A stretch of 64,000 nucleotides of DNA from Corallium rubrum. Taxonomy: Eukaryota; Cnidaria; Anthozoa; Scleralcyonacea; Coralliidae. Positions 1 through 10,400 of this stretch are shown in pieces. Where the stretch lies: NCBI GenBank assembly GCA_964035015.1, contig OZ036015.1, positions 6,255,046 through 6,319,045 of the forward strand, given 5' to 3'. The notes beneath the pieces were generated by a model. That model was not told the origin of the DNA. It saw only the letters and a list, made by a program, of their open reading frames with translations, and ran no database searches. The first letter of the stretch is position 1. Every line of letters begins with the position of its first letter. The position numbers and the translations under genes were made by a program.

Positions 1-163
1 ATCTCGCTGAAGGTTTATAGATATTAAAATCTAACGCCTCATACGGGACTGATCTTGCCTTGGTTGTTTTGAATTGGTCGACTTGATATCTCGCCAACGT
101 TGAGTCGGGGGTTATCGCGACCATGCCGGCCATTACTCCAATTTTTTCTTGTTTTGTTGACAT
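1..163 (-). CDS. possible 5' end of an unidentified gene, open at the window edge
   Basis: Reading leftward from an ATG at 163 gives an open frame to base 1, about 54 codons. It starts MSTKQEKIGVMAGMVAITPD and has varied, ordinary composition with no repeats. It overlaps a 60-codon frame (39-221) in another register that looks less protein-like. The ATG context is aacaagATGTC. I do not recognise the product. It could be a first coding exon, a fragment of a mobile element, or chance; the short length is the main doubt. Confidence 0.35.
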   Translation of the reverse strand, partial: MSTKQEKIGVMAGMVAITPDSTLARYQVDQFKTTKARSVPYEALDFNIYKPSAR

Positions 164-299
164 CTTGTTGTCCTTTTTTACTACATTTCGATGAAGGATG
201 TTCAATTCTTCGTTTAATCAAAAGTCAATCGGCACAAAATCAAAGTATTTACTAAAAATTACGTTCTAATCGCAGCCTGAAAATCAGAGACGCCATCAT

Positions 300-470
300 G
301 GTCAGAGACCCCCCTTAAAATAACGACCCCCCTTAAAGTAACGAATCCCCTTAAAGTAACGATCCTTTTAAAGTAACTTCCCCCCGAAAGTAACGTTCCC
401 CTGAAAGTAACGACCCCTCTAAAGTAACAACCCCCCCTAAAGTAAGTAAGGACTGGGGGCTAATCATCCT
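300..470. repeat. minisatellite of about 16-18 bp, left block
   Basis: Imperfect tandem units of the form AAAGTAACGACCCCCC. The same unit resumes at 808, so this block and the next are one array interrupted by the 5S-derived element between them. Confidence 0.8.
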
Positions 471-473
471 TAC

Positions 474-806
474 TTGCAGCCAGCGGCTGAATTGCAAAGG
501 ACGCAGATCAACGTGGCCGTGTCAAGGCATATCAAAGGCGCTCCAGGCAGCCGCCATACGACACAGTTCAGACCACGGATCACAGCTGAGATGTTAGGTG
601 TTGATTTTATGGAGGGAGGAAAACCGGAGAACCCGGCGAAAAACCCTCGAAGCACAGGAGAGATCAACTACAACTCTACTCACATGAGTCCAAGCCGGAC
701 AACGGGGTCATTCCCAAGTGGTCACCCATCCAAGTACTAACCCCGTCTAACCGGGCTTAACTATTGGTGAGAGGCAGCGCGCTAACAGCACACGCCACCC
801 GTGCTC
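474..806 (-). mobile_element. 5S-rRNA-derived SINE-like element, copy 1
   Basis: On the minus strand the head (about 806 to 700) resembles 5S rRNA. It contains GGTTAGTACTTGGATGGG followed by TGACCACTTGGGAATGAC, which matches the intermediate element and box C of the 5S internal promoter, and AGTTAAGCCCGG in the box A position. Downstream lies a body with CCGGGTTCTCCGGTTTTCC that is shared with the second copy at 18525-18746, and then a tail rich in CTGCAAGTAA-type sequence. 5S-derived SINEs (SINE3 type) are transcribed by polymerase III from this internal promoter; that is family knowledge. It is too divergent to be a functional 5S gene. Exact ends are uncertain, as no target duplication was resolved. 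Confidence 0.75.
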
Positions 807-807
807 C

Positions 808-975
808 CCTTTAAAAGTAATGACCCCCCTTATAGTTACGACCCCTTTAAGTAACGACCCCCCGAAAGGAACGACTCACCCGAAAGTAACGACACCCCGA
901 AAGTAACGACCACCCCTAAAGTAGCGATCCCCCGAAAGTAGCGACCCCCCGAAAGTAGCGACCCCGCTAAAGTTC
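808..975. repeat. minisatellite of about 16-18 bp, right block
   Basis: Continuation of the 300-470 array, with units such as CGAAAGTAGCGACCCC. Units here more often carry GAAAGTAGCG than AAAGTAACG, so the two halves have diverged slightly. Confidence 0.8.
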
Positions 976-1447
976 ACAATTCAATTCCATCCTTTGCCGG
1001 GTTTTTTTGTCCATCAATCCCACGACCAGATCAAAATCAAATTTAATTTTTTATCTGTAATTGCAAAGGCAAACAATGACTGAACAACTCTGAGAATCTT
1101 CCTCCTTATCCAATACAAAATACATAAATTTAAACTTGTATAGATAAAATAGATATCTAGATATAAAGTCAAAGATCAAATGGACGACATTTAGAGAGAA
1201 GAATAATTTTGTAGACTAGATTATTACCTGCATTTTCTATCAAGAGCCAAAATCATTGTTCTTTCAATAATGATATTCAGGTCCGGTCAGCTTCAAGCCA
1301 GATATTCCAAAACCACTGGATATGTTGGCGTCAAGGTCTCTCGGTATAAAACTTTGCTTTTAAAGTTGAAATTATGGCGTCTTTCACGAGCGTTGCCTTA
1401 GTTGTATCTAACTCTTTTTTGGATTATCCATCGCCATCTATCTTTAG
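976..1447. other. no recognisable feature
   Basis: AT-rich unique-looking sequence. I see no gene, RNA or clear repeat. Confidence 0.5.
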
Positions 1448-1835
1448 TGACAGCATGAAACATTTTATAACATTTTGCACCGCTTTGCGACTATTTGCAA
1501 TATTACGTAACATAAACGCTTTACATCATTTTGTAACAGTAGTTGCAGCATTTTAGAACGCTCAGCGACTTTTTGTTACAGTTTGGAACGCTTTACGAGA
1601 TTTTGCAATATTTTGGAACATTTTGCAATATTTTGGAACGCTTTGCGACATTTTGCAACATTTTGGAACGCTTTGCAATATTTTGGAACGATTTGCGACA
1701 TTTTGCAACATTTTGGAACGCTTTGCAACATTTTGGAACGCCTTGCGACATTTTGTAACAGTTTGAACCGCTTTATGACATTTTGCGACAGTTTGGAATA
1801 CAATTCAACTGCTTGCTACATTTCGTGACAATTTA
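1448..1835. repeat. minisatellite based on ATTTTGGAACGCTTTGC
   Basis: Tandem imperfect copies of ACATTTTGCAAC and ATTTTGGAACGCTTTGCG blocks. Long open frames on both strands here are by-products of the repeat. Confidence 0.85.
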
Positions 1836-1925
1836 ACCATTTTTGGACAATTCCCAACACTAGTTTTGCGCCAGTCTTCAAATGTTTGCAACATCACACA
1901 ATCTAACTGAAGCTACGCTTAGTGA

Positions 1926-2135
1926 AATAGAAGTAGCGTGCTGCGTAGGCAGTGTTGAAACAACAATAGAAATATAGTAAGATTAGATATACTGCCGAAA
2001 CAGAGAACGTAGGAATCTAACGTTTCGAGCGAAAGCACTTCGTTTCTCTCTGACGAAGGGCCTTCGCTCGAAACGTTAGACACCTACGTTCTCTGTTTCG
2101 GCAGTATATATCTAACCTTACTATATTTCCAATGA
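1926..2135. mobile_element. foldback element with arms containing ACTGCCGAAACAGAGAACG
   Basis: Left arm (about 1964-2035) and right arm (about 2050-2130) are reverse complements: TATACTGCCGAAACAGAG / CTCTGTTTCGGCAGTATA, and TAACGTTTCGAGCGAA / TTCGCTCGAAACGTTA. A leader GTAGCGTGCTGCGTAGGCAG precedes the left arm. Pieces of the same family occur at 21415-21496, 24104-24175 and 30699-30745. No coding capacity, so a MITE-like foldback. Confidence 0.75.
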
Positions 2136-2867
2136 AGCTACGCTTAGCTTCGTGTCCAATTTATCATTTGAAATTCATCTTAGAGCGGGGTAACCAAGAG
2201 ACTACAGTCTCCCGTGTTCTTTCATTCAAACACGCTAATCGTCCATAAAATTTATTCGAAATAATTACCGACGTAAAGTGAAACGAGAATAATATCTCAT
2301 AAATCCTTCAACAATGGAGTAACTATATTTTCAAAGCATACAGATTATTCGTTCTGGAAATTACATACCAAAGTTGGCTGCATTGCTCGTTCCTTGATAT
2401 GCGAATCTTGCTACGTTATGGCCGAAGATTGAAGTTGGAAAACCGATTTGACCAAACTTTGAAGTAAGTTTTTTGTTTAACACTGGGGAGCTTAAGCAAG
2501 CTAGGACGACGACGGCAGTCTAATGTTCAGTATCTAGTAGAAATTACGAACATTTACATAGTATTGAATACTTAAAGTATGTTTTTCGACATCCAAAAGC
2601 TTTAATGTTCTAAAAGGATTTTGTTGCATAGTTTGAAGTCAAACTCAACTAACAGGTTTCGCTGCCGTTTCACGAGTTAACGTCAGTCGTCCTGAAGACG
2701 TGAAAATGATCTGAATAACGAGTTGTATGTAGAACGGGGACGACGTTGGCATTACTTCTGGGCCTAAAAATTATTTATTTTCATTGTTATGAAATTCTAT
2801 TGTGTTAAGGACGCCGTCGTTGACGTTCGCGTTGTATTTTAAGCTCACTAATTTGAAGCCCGACGAC
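2136..2867. other. no recognisable feature
   Basis: Unique-looking AT-rich sequence. No supported gene or repeat. Confidence 0.5.
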
Positions 2868-3735
2868 GAATCTTTAAGGTATATTCTGGCTAACGCCAGA
2901 CGAATTTAGTCAGCACAGGGAGAGGTCCAGGCCTCAAAGTGTTAAAACCTATCTCTTTAAACATTCGAAGCCTGACGATGAGTCTTTAAGGTATATTCTG
3001 GCTAACGCCAGACGATTTTATTCAGCATAGGGAGAGGTCCAGGCCTCAAAGTGTTAAAACCTATCTCTTTAAACCTTTGAAGTCTGAATACGAGTCTTTA
3101 AGGTTTATTCTGGCTAACGCCAGACGATTTTATTCAGCATAGGGAGAGGTCCATGCCTCACAGTGTTAAAACCTATCTCTTTAACACTTTGAAGCAAGAA
3201 GACGAGGCTTTAAGGTTTATTCTGGCTAATGCCAGACGATTTTATTCAGCACAGGGAGAGGTCCAGGCCTCAAAGTGTTAAAACCTATCTCTTTAAACAT
3301 TCGAAGCCTGACGATGAGTCTTTAAGGTATATTCTGGCTAACGCCAGACGATTTTAGTCAGCACAGGGAGAGGTCCAGGCCTCAAAATGTTAAAACCTAT
3401 CTCTTTAAGCATTTGAAGTCTGACGATGAGTCTTTAAGGTACATTCTGGCTAACGCCAGACGATTTTATTCAGCATAGGGAGAGGTCCAGGCCTCAAAGT
3501 GTTAAAACCTATCTCTTTAAACCTTTGAAGTCTGAATACGAGTCTTTAAGGTTTATTCTGGCTAACGCCAGACGATTTTATTCAGCACAGGGAGAGGTCC
3601 AGGCCTCAAAGTGTTAAAACCTATCTTTTTAAACATTCGAAGCCTGACGATGAGTCTTTAAGGTATATTCTGGCTAACGCCAGACGATTTTAGTCAGCAC
3701 AGGGAGAGATCCAGGCCTCACAGTATTAACCCTTT
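2868..3735. repeat. 112-bp satellite, about 8 copies
   Basis: The motif ATTCTGGCTAACGCCAGA recurs at 2883, 2995, 3107 and onward at 112-bp steps. Each unit contains a short hairpin (TCTGGC/GCCAGA), GGGAGAGGTCCAGGCCTC and TTAAAACCTATCTCTTTAA. A diverged, half-length motif follows at about 3770 and a solitary one sits at about 25345. Confidence 0.9.
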
Positions 3736-4424
3736 ACTTTCCATAGTTGCTTTTTGGCAACTTATTAATTTACTCTGGCTAACGTCAAACGATTTTACCC
3801 GTCAAGTGGTGGGGGGAGCTCTAATAAAGGGTTAAAATTTTTAGGAAAATAGCAGGGACCGTCAAAGAACTAAGGAAGGTTTCATTATACTTTTAAAGTT
3901 ACCTTTTAGACCTAGATTTTCAAAACGCTTTGTCTTTTATATATTAAAAGTTGTGATAAGATTTACTCAACGTAAAAAAGGAAAGTATATTATATACATG
4001 TTTAATTATTATGATTAAACGCAGTCCGGAACAAACCGTAATTAGTAGTAGATCGTTGTTAAAAATATGATAATCAAAAAAATAAATTTCTATGTAGAGC
4101 AATTATCTGTATCATACCTGCAGCTAAAGACTGTTCAGAACAGATTCTGTCAAACTGTATCAGCCTGACACAGTCAGTGCTGTATCAGTTTGATATAACA
4201 GACTGAACAGGTGTGTTGTTTACGGAGCTGTCGCAGCCTGTTAGAAAGTCTAACTAGTAAATGTTTATATATCAGCGCGGGTACATTCTGTAGCTGTCAG
4301 GCTGTACCAAGGGTCGCTTACCAAGGGTCGCTTCTCTGAACAGATCTGATATCAGAGCTAATCAGACTGTCCGTCTTTACGTATGTACATTGCGAGCTTC
4401 GTGTAATGATGCGATGTAACAGAC
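3736..4424. other. intergenic; imperfect palindrome near 4133-4212
   Basis: Mostly unremarkable. An imperfect inverted repeat pairs CTGTTCAGAACAGATTCTG with a diverged arm ending AACAGACTGAACAG. No gene seen. Confidence 0.5.
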
Positions 4425-4500
4425 ATTTGGTAGACATTCGTCAAGCTTAAATACTCAGAAAATATTTATGTTTCTCAGACAGGAATCGAACGTACACAAT
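4425..4500 (-). mobile_element. SINE tail fragment, minus orientation
   Basis: Contains TTTGGTAGACATTCGTCAAG, CTCAGAAAATATT and TCTCAGACAGGAATCGAACG. This is the reverse complement of a tRNA T-arm plus the tail found at 5188-5275. Confidence 0.65.
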
Positions 4501-4610
4501 CTTATCTAATAATATACTCCTAACGTCACTTTAACTACATCTCATATGCAAACTTATATAGGAAGCATATGACTACGAATTTACACTGGCAACCTTAGCT
4601 CTCCATCTAA

Positions 4611-5211
4611 GCCTCAGTAGCTCAATGGTTAGAGCGTCTGACTGGTCATCAGAAGGTTACAGGTTGTACACGTATGTAACCTTCACTCACCATCTGAGTT
4701 CTTGTAGTTCAATGGTTAGAGTGTTTCACTGGTCATCAGAAGGTTACAGGTTGTACACATATGTAACCTTCACTCATGACCAGTGAGACACTCTAACCAT
4801 TGAGCTGCAAGAACTCAGATGGTAAGTGAAGGTTACATATGTGTACAACCTGTAACCTTCTGATGACCAGTGAGACACTCTAACCATTGAGCTACAAGAA
4901 CTCAGATGGTTCAGAAGGTTTAACAGGTTGTACACATATGTACCCTTCACTTACCATCTGAGTTCTTGCAGCTCAATGGTTAGAGTGTCTCACTGGTCAT
5001 CAGAAGGTTACAGGTTGTACACATATGTAACCTTCACTCACCATCTGAGTTCTTGTAGCTGAAAGGTTAGAGTGTCTCACTGGTCATCAGAAGGTTGTAG
5101 GTTGTACACATATGTAACCTTCACTCACCATCTGAGTTCTTGTAGCTCAATGGTTAGAGTGTCTCACTGGTCATCAGAAGGTTGCAGGTTCGAACCCTGT
5201 CTGGGTCTCAG
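4611..5211. mobile_element. tRNA-derived tandem array in mixed orientation
   Basis: About seven tRNA-like units of 87 bp lie here in the order + + - - + + +. Each has a box A (TAGCTCAATGGTTAGAG) and an anticodon arm CTGGTCA, which read as a tRNA would give anticodon GGT (Thr). Only the last unit keeps a true T-arm (GGTTCGAACCC, about 5188). In the others the T-arm is replaced by GGTTACAGGTTGTACACATA and its partner ATGTAACC. The first unit has a fully paired anticodon stem (TCTGA/TCAGA); later units carry TCTCA with a mismatch. Its 5' acceptor GCCTCAG pairs fairly well with the 3' acceptor CTGGGTC of the last unit, as if one tRNA had been split by internal amplification. I regard this as a SINE/pseudogene array and not working tRNA genes. 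Confidence 0.75.
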
Positions 5212-5275
5212 AAATTTTTTCTGAGTATTTGAGCTTGACGAACGTCTACCAAACGTCTGTTACATTACAACAAGC
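5188..5275 (+). mobile_element. tRNA-derived SINE tail, plus orientation
   Basis: From the T-arm and CTGGGTCTCAGAA the sequence runs into TTTCTGAGTATTTGAGCTTG and ACGTCTACCAAACGTCTGTT. This tail is repeated in inverse orientation at 4425-4500 and 5350-5445, which defines the family. Confidence 0.65.
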
Positions 5276-5349
5276 TCTTAACATTACTTTAACTACATCT
5301 CAAATGTAAACGCTACCACTTTATAGGAAGCACATATGATGACTATGAA

Positions 5350-5445
5350 TTTCCATGCTTGGTGTAATGTAACAGACGTTTGGTAGACAAGTTCTCAAAT
5401 TCAGAAAAATTTTCTGAGCCCAGAGATGCAGGAATCAAACGTACA
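5350..5445 (-). mobile_element. SINE tail fragment, minus orientation
   Basis: TGTAACAGACGTTTGGTAGA ... TTCTGAGCCCAGAGATGCAGGA matches the reverse complement of the 5188-5275 tail plus part of the tRNA T-arm. Confidence 0.6.
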
Positions 5446-6312
5446 ATCTTATTTAATAATATACGTAACCAGTGGCTAACATTACTTTAACTAGTAGCTA
5501 CATCTCATTATCATATGCCAACACTGCCACATATGACTATGAATTTGCAACCTTAGCTCTCTTGTTTGGTTACGAAAACTTGATGAGAACTGTTTCCTTG
5601 ATGATTCGGATACTGGAAGAAGTTTAGGTGCTGTTTACATGAGCCGGGCTAGCCATGTTAACTTGCCACGCGGCCGATTGTGGTTTTAAAACTCGCATAA
5701 ACTAAATTTACAAAGAAGAATTGGTTTAGCTTAGATGTAAACAAAAGTAAATGTTAATTCAAATTTCCTTTTGCGGCCGAGGAAAAAAAATTCGTGATGC
5801 CCGGTTAACCGACTTATGAACAAGTCAATCTAAGAATGAAATCTTGACTAAACTCCGACAAGACAATTAGTCAACATTTAATAAATTCCTAACTCAAAAC
5901 ACACACTTGGAAATCACAATTAACTATTTTATCTTTTTAAATCTCTTTTACATTTGTTAATATGCAATACCTTATACTTCAGATCATACTTAATAATTGT
6001 AAATACATCATTATTGCCATAGTTATATAAGATAGATTCAGGTTTTATTGTATTGCATTTCCGCATTCTTATGAGAGGCGGGAGGTTCATATTTTATCTT
6101 TTGTAGCAAAATACAAAAAATATTCCATAATAACAATGGCCAACAATTTTCAAAATCGAATGACGCGGCAGGGTTTTTCAAAATATCCGCTTTGAATCCT
6201 TAGATCGTGGGAAACCAACGAGTAAAATTGTCTCGAGATAGCCAAAGTACAAAAGTAAAGATGGCCGGTTTACTTTATACATCTTTGCCAATCAAAGGAT
6301 TAATGACTTAGA
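5446..6312. other. no recognisable feature
   Basis: AT-rich sequence with no supported gene or repeat. Confidence 0.5.
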
Positions 6313-6467
6313 TAAACTACTTAATAACCGAGAGTGAGGTCTTTACGGTAAAATATCAAACCGAGGTCTTGCTGTATTGACCGAACGATAGCAAGGTTAA
6401 GACGTTCAAGGCCGAGGTTTAATATTTTACCATAAAGACCGAACGGTCGAGGTTATTAAGTAGTTTA
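6313..6467. mobile_element. foldback MITE-like element, 155 bp
   Basis: Ends TAAACTACTTAATAACC and GGTTATTAAGTAGTTTA are exact reverse complements (17 bp). Further inward GGTCTTTACGGTAAAATAT pairs with ATATTTTACCATAAAGACC. No coding capacity. Confidence 0.75.
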
Positions 6468-6799
6468 TTATATGGCACTTTTAATTTCAAAATCAATCTT
6501 GTATTGCTTGGTCTTCGCTTCCTTTAACTTCGTCAAAACATCAATCTAGCATTATTTTCTGCTGTTTCTTTCTCATCTGGATACTAAAATTTACTTTTAT
6601 AATGTTCATCGTCGTTTATTTCATTATGTTTCGTCGTTTTTCGGCGATAAAAGTTTCTTCATAAGATTTTTTATTTGTTTCTAATCGCAGAGCGTTAACA
6701 ATTTTCATAATGCCCGCGGGCATTACGGAGAAATCTGGCCACGTCAGCAACCAATCACAGCGCGTGATTTAACCGGAAGTAATCCGTGCCATATAATAA
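6465..6799. mobile_element. possible TIR element abutting the foldback
   Basis: TTATTATATGGCAC (6465-6478) and GTGCCATATAATAA (6786-6799) are perfect 14-bp inverted repeats. A palindrome TAATGCCCGCGGGCATTA lies inside. It shares the edge of the preceding foldback, so the two may be one composite element. Confidence 0.5.
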
Positions 6800-6825
6800 A
6801 AACTTTCAATCAATCAGGTACGCTT

Positions 6826-7318
6826 TTAAATAACCAAACAACCAAGGAACCAACCAACTAACCAACAAACCAACAGACCAACCAACCAACCAATCAACCA
6901 ACCAACCAACCAACCAACCAACCAACCAACCAACCAACCAACCAACCAACCAATCAACCAACCAACAAACCAACCAACCAACCAACCAACCAACCAAACA
7001 ACCAAGGAACCAACCAACAAACCAACCAACCAATCAACCAACCAACCAACCAACCAATCAACCAACCAACTAACCAACAAACCAACCAACCAACCAACCA
7101 ACCAACCAACCAACCAACCAACCAACCAACCAACCAACCAACCAACCAACCAACCAACCAACCAACCAACCGACTAACCAACAAACCAACAAACCAACAA
7201 ACCAAACAACCAACCAACCAACCAACCAACCAACCAACCAACCAACCAACCAACCAACCAACCAACCAACCAACCAACCAACCAACCAACCAACCAACCA
7301 ACCAACCAACAGTTCAAC
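6826..7318. repeat. (CCAA)n microsatellite, about 490 bp
   Basis: Nearly continuous CCAA with scattered variants (AACA, TCAA, GGAA). It ends about 85 bp before the start codon of the giant gene. Minus-strand VGWL-type open frames are artefacts of the repeat. Confidence 0.95.
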
Positions 7319-7402
7319 CAACGATTTACATCTATTTTATGTGTTACAGCTTCTTACGCATTATTCAAATCTCGAGAGAGTAACCTGTTACTCTTTGCTA
7401 CC

Positions 7403-10400
7403 ATGGCAACCAATGACGACACTCATTCCCAGTCCACCAATCAAAGCTCAACAGCAACCAAGACTACAAAACGATCTATCTTCGACTTTTCGAGCGTGGA
7501 AGATCTGACAGCAAAGGGGAATGAGGACGACTCGGGTCCGTTCTCTTACGAAAGGCAACGGAGCTTTGGTAGTTTGCCTTTTTGGGAATCTTATATCGCG
7601 CATGCGCCGAAACGCCACTCGCTTTCCCTTGGCAGATACGGGTTTTGCAGTAGTAACACCCTTATGTCAAACAGCCAAAGGCAATCTCTCGCGAGTTCTG
7701 TGGGAAACCTCGCGGGCTCCGTGGAGAATCTCGCGGGATCTGAACACACAACTTCGTATATAAGACTGAGTAATTCAAAGTTAGGAATGTTTAGCAAAAG
7801 TACTCCGAATTTAAACCCCGTGGATTTTCAGACGGAGTGTTCACTGGTAGACAAGACCACTGCAGATGAAGATGATAGCATGAAAGACAGTCTGAAAAGA
7901 GATGACGGCACAGTCAATGAGAAACACAGTTCAAGAAATCCAGAGTATGATGGGATAGGCACAGCAATTAAGAATAGCGAGCAGGGGACCCCAGAGAAGC
8001 AAGTTCAGAAAAGTGGTGATAATATTTCTAGTCATGAGCGGGATTCGTGTGAAGTTACTGCACAGAAAACTACAAAAGATACATATTGGTCAACTAAAGC
8101 TGATAGTAGTTCTCCCCTAAAGCAAGATCCAATCGAGTCACCCTTGAAAATAACAGAAAAAAGTTCAAATTCTTTAACTAAAACTATCAAGTCGCCACAG
8201 GATCAGGAAGAGCGTGAGACGCAGGACAGGAGGAGTTCCAGCGAACAGCCAGACACAGCCAGAGTTGGTCTCGAAATAAATGAAGAAATTACTGAGTCCC
8301 TAACTACAACCAACAAAGCGAAGAAATTGGAAGAGAAGGAAATTCGCCAAGAAGAAAATCAGTCTGCTATTAGTTCAATAACTTTGACCAAACATCAAAA
8401 TTCAAGTGAAGTTTCCGCGGCAACAACAACAGTAACAGCAGCAGCAACCGCAACAACAGCAACAACAGGAGCAGCAGCAGCAGTAGCAGCAGCAACAATC
8501 GCAACAACCGCAACAACAACAGCAACAGTAACAACAGCAGCAACAGCAGCAGCAACAGCAGCAACAACAAAACGTCGTAAAAGTTCCTCAATTAAAACTA
8601 TTTTCAAAAAGCTCAAGAAATCACCCCAAGAGAAGCAAGCGCGACAACTACAGGATCAGACTGGCAATAGTTCAACAAAACAACGACATTTGATTGGAGT
8701 TACCAAGGAAACAATAAAACAAACTAAATGTACTTCAATTCAAGGTATCGAGAAGAAAACGAAAAATTCAGCGCAGAAAACCCGAGATAGCCAAGAGCAT
8801 TATGGAGAAATCCATGATGGCGGCACGACTGTCAAGAAACGTGATTCAATTGCGGTTACCATGGAAACACAAGGTATATACTCTTCGTCTGAAACCATCA
8901 GAGGGAAACCGAAGAAACCAGCACAGGCAACCCAAGAGACGACAACACACAAAGTAGAAGCTGGCAGCAGTTCTATACAACAGCAAAATGCAATTGCGGT
9001 TACCATAGAAACAAGAAAACAAAGTGACGTCAGTGTTACGATGACGAGTTCAAGAATTTCAGAAATATCTTATGAGAGGAAAGATAAAAGATGTGTTATT
9101 GAACGAGTTTTGGAAAGCACAGCGCATACAGACGAAATCCAAGAATCTAACGAAGGTCGTTCCTTTTCGAAAGACAATGGCAATTCTTTTGAAGTTCAGT
9201 CGGAAAATATTTCAAATATAAATGTTTCCCAACGAAAAAGGATCGATTTAAATGTTTCAGAAGGTCAGAATATGTCAACTAAAAACACACTTCCAAAAGA
9301 GGAACACAAGTCCAGCCGTTCTATCTTCGATTTTTCAAGTGTCGAAGACTTGAGAGAAACCAGTGATGGACAAGATTCAGACCCATTCTTCTCACGGCCA
9401 AGCTTCGATGATTTACCATTCAGGGAGTCTTACATGGCGCATGCGCCTAAACGTCACTCGTTTTCACTTTCCAGATACGGCCTTGGTAGTGGCAATCTCA
9501 TTGGTTTAAGTGGTAAGAGGAGGTCCGCAGGGAACCTCTCGGGATCTGTGGGGGATCATGAGGGCTCCGTGGGGAACTATAGTGAACAGCCGACTTCACA
9601 GAAGAAATCGAAGTTGGGCAAGTTTAGTAAAAGTACTCCGAATTTAAGCCCCGGAGATTTCCAAGCCGATTACTCTTCAGTAGACAAGGAGGTTGCAAGT
9701 CAAGTACAAATTAAACAATCTTCAAATATGTCGAAGGAGGAACAGAATTCTTCTAAATTTCCAAGCCCCAATGTAACCAGCTTGCTTCAAGATAGTGATA
9801 ATGAAAGTGAAAAATTTCGAGCAGAAATACATCAAGGCAAGACAGTTGACGAAGGAGCGACCTTAGAAATACTAAACAAAAAATCAAGTCAAAATACTGA
9901 GGGAGAAGACTATTTTGATTCCCAAGATGAATCGCCTTCTGAAAAAGCAACTGAAAATCTACTTTTTGCCAGTGTTGAAGGACACGAGAGCCTACAGCTC
10001 GGAGAAAATTCAAATCCAACAGAAAAGGGATTGCATTTTACAAAAGCTACAGAAAGCTTCACTTTAAAAACCGACAATCCAGTTTTTCCCAGTGTCGAAG
10101 GACACCAGAGTTTTGAACTCGAAAAGAATTCAGACACACCAGAAAAGGATACAACAGAAAGCTTCGCTTCAGATAATGAAAATCCAGTTTCTGTTAATAT
10201 TGAAGAACACCAGAGTTTTGAGTTGGGAGAGAATTCAGATACACCGGGAAAAGAATTACATTTTACAAAAGCCTTCACTTCAAATACTGAAAATCCCGTT
10301 TCTGCCAATATCGAAGTACACCAGAGTTTTGAGCTGGGAGAAAATTCAGAAAGACAAGAAAAGGAATTGCATTTTACAAAAGCAACAGAGAGTTTCACTG

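Noticed and set aside
700..806. Genuine 5S rRNA gene
   Set aside because: Only the internal-promoter half resembles 5S; the 5' part and stems do not match, and a SINE body follows.
4611..5211. Functional tRNA-Thr gene cluster
   Set aside because: Most units lack a T-arm and a paired acceptor stem, later units have a mismatched anticodon stem, and orientation is mixed.
6806..7321. VGWL-repeat proteins on the minus strand
   Set aside because: Translation of (CCAA)n; every frame shows the same pattern.
7322..7402. Promoter of the giant gene
   Set aside because: No TATA box or other clear core element between the CCAA tract and the ATG; the transcription start may lie farther upstream.
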